Below, in pieces: positions 60,746-64,000 of a stretch of 64,000 nucleotides of DNA (positions are counted from its first letter, which is position 1; every line of letters begins with the position of its first letter). The position numbers and the translations under genes are program-made. The notes beneath the pieces were generated by a model. The model was not told the origin of the DNA and made no database searches. It saw only the letters and a list, made by a program, of their open reading frames with translations. Origin of the DNA: an uncultured Lachnospiraceae bacterium (GTDB taxonomy: Bacteria; Bacillota; Clostridia; Lachnospirales; Lachnospiraceae); contig CANQSK010000001.1 of NCBI GenBank assembly GCA_947626475.1, forward strand, positions 22,071 to 86,070. The letters run 5' to 3'.

Positions 60746-62596
60746 TCAGCCTTTGTTCCCACGTTCCAGAATCTCCATGAATTCCTGTCCGGTTATGGTC
60801 TCTTTCTCGTAGAGATACTGGCTGATCTCGTCCAGCTTGCTCCTGTTCTCCGCCAGAAGCCGGCTGGCCCTGGCATGCTGAGCCTTGACCAGTTCCACTA
60901 CCTTGGCATCAATGGCAGCCGCCGTAGTCTCACTGCAGGCAAGGCTGGAATCCCCGCCCAGATAAGCGTTCTGCACAGTCTCCAGGGCGACCATATCAAA
61001 GTCATCGCTCATTCCGTACCGGGTCACCATGGCCCTGGCCAGCTTGGTAGCCTGCTCAATGTCGTTGCTGGCTCCCGTGGTGACAGAGCCGAATACAAGT
61101 TCCTCAGCGGCGCGGCCTCCGGTAAAGGTGGCGATCTTGTTCAGCAGCTCCTCCTTGCTCATCAGGGCATGGTCCCCGTCCTCCACCTGCATGGTGAAGC
61201 CCAGCGCTCCCGAAGTTCGCGGAACGATCGTAATCTTCTGAACCGGCGCCGAATGACTCTGCAGCGCCGCTACCAGCGCGTGTCCAACCTCATGGTAGGC
61301 CACGATACATTTTTCCTTCTCACTCAGGATGGCGTTCTTCTTCTGAGCGCCTGCCAGGATCGTATCCACCGCCTCCTGGAGGTCCGGCTGAGTAACGCGG
61401 CTGCGGCCGTTGCGCACGGCTCCCAGAGCCGCCTCGTTGACGATATTGGCCAGCTCGGCGCCTGACGCTCCCGGCGTCATCCTTGCGACCACATTGAAGT
61501 CACAATCCGAATCCAGCTTTACCTTCCGGCCATGAAGGCGAAGAATCGCCTCGCGGCCCTTCAGGTCAGGCAGCTCCACAGGAACCCTCCGGTCAAAGCG
61601 GCCGGGCCGCAGAAGCGCCGGATCCAGGCTCTCCGGGCGGTTGGTTGCAGCCAGAATCACCACGCCCTTGGTGGCGTCAAAGCCGTCCATCTCTGTCAGC
61701 AGCTGGTTCAGAGTCTGCTCCCGCTCATCATTGCCGCCCATGCCACTTCCGCTGTCACGTTTCTTTCCAATGGTATCAATCTCGTCAATAAATACGATAC
61801 AAGGCGCTTTCTCACTGGCCTGCTTAAACAGATCCCGAACTTTGCTGGCGCCCATGCCTACGAACATCTCCACAAACTCACTTCCGGCAATGCTGAAGAA
61901 AGGTACCTCCGCCTCACCGGCAACCGCCCTGGCAAGCAGCGTCTTTCCTGTTCCGGGAGGCCCCACAAGCAGCGCTCCCTTGGGCATCTTGGCCCCGATC
62001 TCCTCATATTTTTTCGGGTCGTGAAGGAAACCCACGATCTCCTTCAGGCTTTCTTTCGCCTCATCCTGACCGGCTACATCGCTGAACTTGATGCCGGTCT
62101 TGTCATCCATCACATACTGACGGGCGCCTGACTTGCCGAACATCATGGCGTTCATCCCGCCTCCCCCGCCGGACATCCTGCTGATCCGCCGGCTGAACCA
62201 GGTGGCCAGAAGAATCAACGGCAAAAACGGCAGGATCCAGTTGGTCAGCAGATACTCAAGCACTCCCTGCTTTTTATAGATCCGGCCGAAGCTGACCCCC
62301 GCATCCTCCAGCCTCTGGACGATGGCGTAGTCCTGGGGGATAACATTGGTCTGATACATCTTTTCGTCTTTATCAATAAAATAAATCTGCTCTTCCTCAA
62401 GCTGAACCGTAGACAGCTTCTGTCCCTCCAGCATATTGATAAAGGTTCCGTAATCTACCGTCTGAATCTGCGACTCCAGAACCGCCGGAAACAGAAATAC
62501 ATTCAGCAAAAGCATAATCAGGATTACCAGTCCGTAGGAAACCAAAAACGGACGGCGCTGTTTGCGGGGATCCTGATTGGGATCGTTCTGTTTCAT
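60746..62596 (-). CDS. ftsH: ATP-dependent zinc metalloprotease FtsH
   Basis: Membrane AAA+ protease, 616 residues. Two N-terminal helices ([20 protein letters not shown] and [19 protein letters not shown]) flank a short external domain. AAA motifs: [18 protein letters not shown] (Walker A), [12 protein letters not shown] (Walker B), RPGRFDR. The zinc site is HEVGH with a downstream Asp/Glu. I chose the ATG at 62596 (MKQNDPNQD), with AAAGGAGGACATTAAC upstream. Degrades misfolded and regulatory membrane proteins. Confidence 0.96.
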   Translation of the reverse strand: MKQNDPNQDPRKQRRPFLVSYGLVILIMLLLNVFLFPAVLESQIQTVDYGTFINMLEGQKLSTVQLEEEQIYFIDKDEKMYQTNVIPQDYAIVQRLEDAGVSFGRIYKKQGVLEYLLTNWILPFLPLILLATWFSRRISRMSGGGGGMNAMMFGKSGARQYVMDDKTGIKFSDVAGQDEAKESLKEIVGFLHDPKKYEEIGAKMPKGALLVGPPGTGKTLLARAVAGEAEVPFFSIAGSEFVEMFVGMGASKVRDLFKQASEKAPCIVFIDEIDTIGKKRDSGSGMGGNDEREQTLNQLLTEMDGFDATKGVVILAATNRPESLDPALLRPGRFDRRVPVELPDLKGREAILRLHGRKVKLDSDCDFNVVARMTPGASGAELANIVNEAALGAVRNGRSRVTQPDLQEAVDTILAGAQKKNAILSEKEKCIVAYHEVGHALVAALQSHSAPVQKITIVPRTSGALGFTMQVEDGDHALMSKEELLNKIATFTGGRAAEELVFGSVTTGASNDIEQATKLARAMVTRYGMSDDFDMVALETVQNAYLGGDSSLACSETTAAAIDAKVVELVKAQHARASRLLAENRSKLDEISQYLYEKETITGQEFMEILERGNKG

Positions 62597-62630
62597 GTTA
62601 ATGTCCTCCTTTGTTGCGGTCATTTATTCT

Positions 62631-62659
62631 ATCATACAATCACGTCTGTTTTTTGTCAA
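62631..62659 (-). promoter_or_regulatory. ftsH: Promoter of ftsH
   Basis: Minus strand TTGACA (62659-62654), 17 bases, TATGAT (62636-62631). It overlaps the last codons of the upstream membrane-protein gene. I see no CIRCE or CtsR box. Confidence 0.8.
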
Positions 62660-63326
62660 TCTCACGCCGGCCTCCAATGAGCTCTTTCGTGACCTCCGCC
62701 ACGTCCCGATGTCTGATCTCCCGGGGCTCAAAGTGAATCAGCGAGTACACCAGCTGCATGACAGCCCCGGCCCCGAAGGTGCTGATCAGGGTACCGATTC
62801 CCACCGGACCCCCAAGCAGCCATCCTGCCAGAAGCACCGCGGCCCACAGCAGAATCTCAACAGCGCCGATGGGGATTTTCGGCATGCGCTTTCCGATTCC
62901 CACCAACAGGGAATCTCTCGGTCCGCAGCACTGCGCCGCCTCCATATAGATCCGCATGCCCAGAGCCATAAAGACAAATCCGGCCAGCATCACCGCGATT
63001 CCAAGCCACAAATTATGATTTTCCGGCAGCGGATTGAGACTGTTGTACATCTGCACCAGATTTCCCGTAAGCAGCGCGTCGATGATCGTCCCATACCCAA
63101 TCCGTTCATGAAGCAGCAGGTCGATCACAAGGATCGCCAGAGCGATCACAGTCATGGCCAGTCCGTAATTCAGAAAGGTATGATAAGAAAGTCCCATTCC
63201 CAGACAGTCCCAGGGCGCCAGGCCGATGTTGGCGTAAATCGTCAGATGAACCCCAAAGGCAAAAACTGCCAATCCCGCGACAATCTGACCCCACTGGGCT
63301 AAAATCTTTTTCCTGCTCAATTTCAT
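62640..63326 (-). CDS. YczE/YyaS/YitT-family membrane protein
   Basis: 228 residues with five hydrophobic helices and a conserved N-terminal motif GVHLTIYANIGLAPWDCLGMG, plus CCGPRDSLLVGIGKRM in the middle. This matches the YczE-like group, implicated in B. subtilis in surfactin-related functions but otherwise uncharacterised. AAGGTGA precedes the ATG at 63326. The C-terminus is charged and cytoplasmic. Confidence 0.8.
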   Translation of the reverse strand: MKLSRKKILAQWGQIVAGLAVFAFGVHLTIYANIGLAPWDCLGMGLSYHTFLNYGLAMTVIALAILVIDLLLHERIGYGTIIDALLTGNLVQMYNSLNPLPENHNLWLGIAVMLAGFVFMALGMRIYMEAAQCCGPRDSLLVGIGKRMPKIPIGAVEILLWAAVLLAGWLLGGPVGIGTLISTFGAGAVMQLVYSLIHFEPREIRHRDVAEVTKELIGGRREIDKKQT

Positions 63327-63371
63327 TCACCTTCTGCTCTCCATATATTATGCCCATTATACACAATAATC

Positions 63372-63416
63372 CGACAAAAAGGAAGGGGCCTTCACACCAA
63401 TCTGGTGCTCAGCCCC
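63372..63416 (-). terminator. Terminator after the Rpn-type gene
   Basis: Minus-strand stem GGGGC/GCCCC with an inner CACCA/TGGTG pair, followed by TTCCTTTTTGTC. It lies 18 bases after the stop codon at 63435. Confidence 0.65.
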
Positions 63417-63434
63417 GCCGACAGTCTGCCCTCT

Positions 63435-64000
63435 TTAGATATTATATTCTTCAAACAATCTTGCCCTGAACTCTTCATCTGACGCCGCCCGCACCAGAAG
63501 CGCCTCCTTGTGTTCTTCTGCCAGGGCAAGGATCAGTTTTGACATCCGCTTCCTTTCCTGTTCAATCCCTTCTGCTCTTCCACGTTCTCTACCTCTCGCC
63601 TCTCCGTCCAGAATCAAGTCTGTTATCGCCTGACACATTCCTCTCTCCTCCTTCTCCTCTTTCTCATCCGGTTCCATCAGCTTCCTCAGCCTTTTCTGCT
63701 CTCCCAGCAGTATCAGCGCCGCCTGCCTCTCTACCTGGTCCATCCCATCCAGTTCCTCCCGATGCTCCTTCACATACTCATACAGCTTCTCTTTGTCACG
63801 GTCACACCTCAGCAGGCCAAAGATATGCTTCAGGCATGTTCTGTAGTTCTCCGGATGCTCAATCTCCCTGGCCGGGATCAGGTTCAGCCGGTAGTCCGGC
63901 AGGTACGGCAGAAGTTCCTCCGCTTCCCTGCTTCCCCAGTCCAGATCCAGCATCTCGTGAAGACTTCTGCTCCCGTCCCACTTCTCTCCCAGATAAAAAA
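63435..64000 (-). CDS. Rpn-family recombination-promoting nuclease / putative transposase (partial)
   Basis: The C-terminal 188 codons of a PD-(D/E)XK-type Rpn protein; the frame is open to the window end and reads YLGEKWDGSRSLHEMLD before the internal ATG at 63953. The nuclease domain itself, expected nearer the N-terminus, lies outside. The charged tail GEARGRERGRAEGIEQERKR is typical, as these proteins carry low-complexity repeats. Rpn proteins promote RecA-independent recombination in E. coli; copies are numerous in gut clostridia. Confidence 0.8.
   Translation of the reverse strand, partial: FYLGEKWDGSRSLHEMLDLDWGSREAEELLPYLPDYRLNLIPAREIEHPENYRTCLKHIFGLLRCDRDKEKLYEYVKEHREELDGMDQVERQAALILLGEQKRLRKLMEPDEKEEKEERGMCQAITDLILDGEARGRERGRAEGIEQERKRMSKLILALAEEHKEALLVRAASDEEFRARLFEEYNI

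Overview
The window is chromosomal DNA from a Gram-positive anaerobe of the Clostridia, most likely a gut Lachnospiraceae (Clostridium cluster XIVa type). Support: the gene order TIGR03960 radical SAM - TIGR03936 - rng - rplU - prp - rpmA - obg - yhbY; an L27 N-terminal extension beside its Prp protease; AGGAGG ribosome binding sites; TTGACA-17-TATAAT promoters; a choline-binding-type wall protein; a TSCPD protein; and a lacto-N-biose phosphorylase. Most genes lie on the minus strand. I see no rRNA, tRNA, CRISPR array or prophage. The ends cut a yhbY gene (left) and an Rpn-type nuclease gene (right).

Layout. 0-6.6 kb: ribosome and RNA housekeeping operon. 6.7-7.65 kb: two tandem copies of a cassette that looks like a type I toxin-antitoxin (30-residue membrane peptide plus convergent antisense RNA). 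7.7-10.2 kb: wall-binding secreted protein, an IS1182-type transposase remnant and an M14 peptidase whose tail runs into that remnant. 10.2-19.8 kb: ABC solute uptake genes, YesM/YesN-type two-component system, PocR-AraC regulator, HpcH aldolase and a divergent FAD oxidoreductase. 20-22 kb: methyltransferase-STAS fusion and CPBP protease. 22.3-29.8 kb: sugar-acid/glycerate pathway (reductase, aldolase, glycerate kinase, carrier) with a PrpR-like regulator and a LysR gene broken by a stop codon. 29.8-33.7 kb: pepT, hisIE, hisA, ybaK. 33.8-38.3 kb: a carbohydrate/LytTR island in which every gene has internal deletions. 38.4-41.4 kb: LprI-like lipoprotein, threonine aldolase and a second, unrelated tandem pair of toxin/antisense-RNA cassettes. 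41.6-48 kb: EamA exporter, PTS-like permease, hisB-hisD-hisG-hisZ. 48.1-53.9 kb: PurF-like protein without its catalytic cysteine, GDPD membrane protein, esterase, TSCPD protein, sugar-phosphate kinase. 53.9-60.7 kb: purE, then lnpA-nahK (host-glycan disaccharide phosphorolysis) inserted ahead of purM-purN-purD. 60.7-64 kb: ftsH, a YczE-like membrane protein and the Rpn nuclease.

The strongest unusual signals are the two independent tandem toxin/antisense-RNA loci, in which toxin and antitoxin transcripts start with near-identical 5' elements, and the deletion-riddled 33.8-38.3 kb island, whose regulator is itself broken while candidate LytTR sites remain at the promoter.
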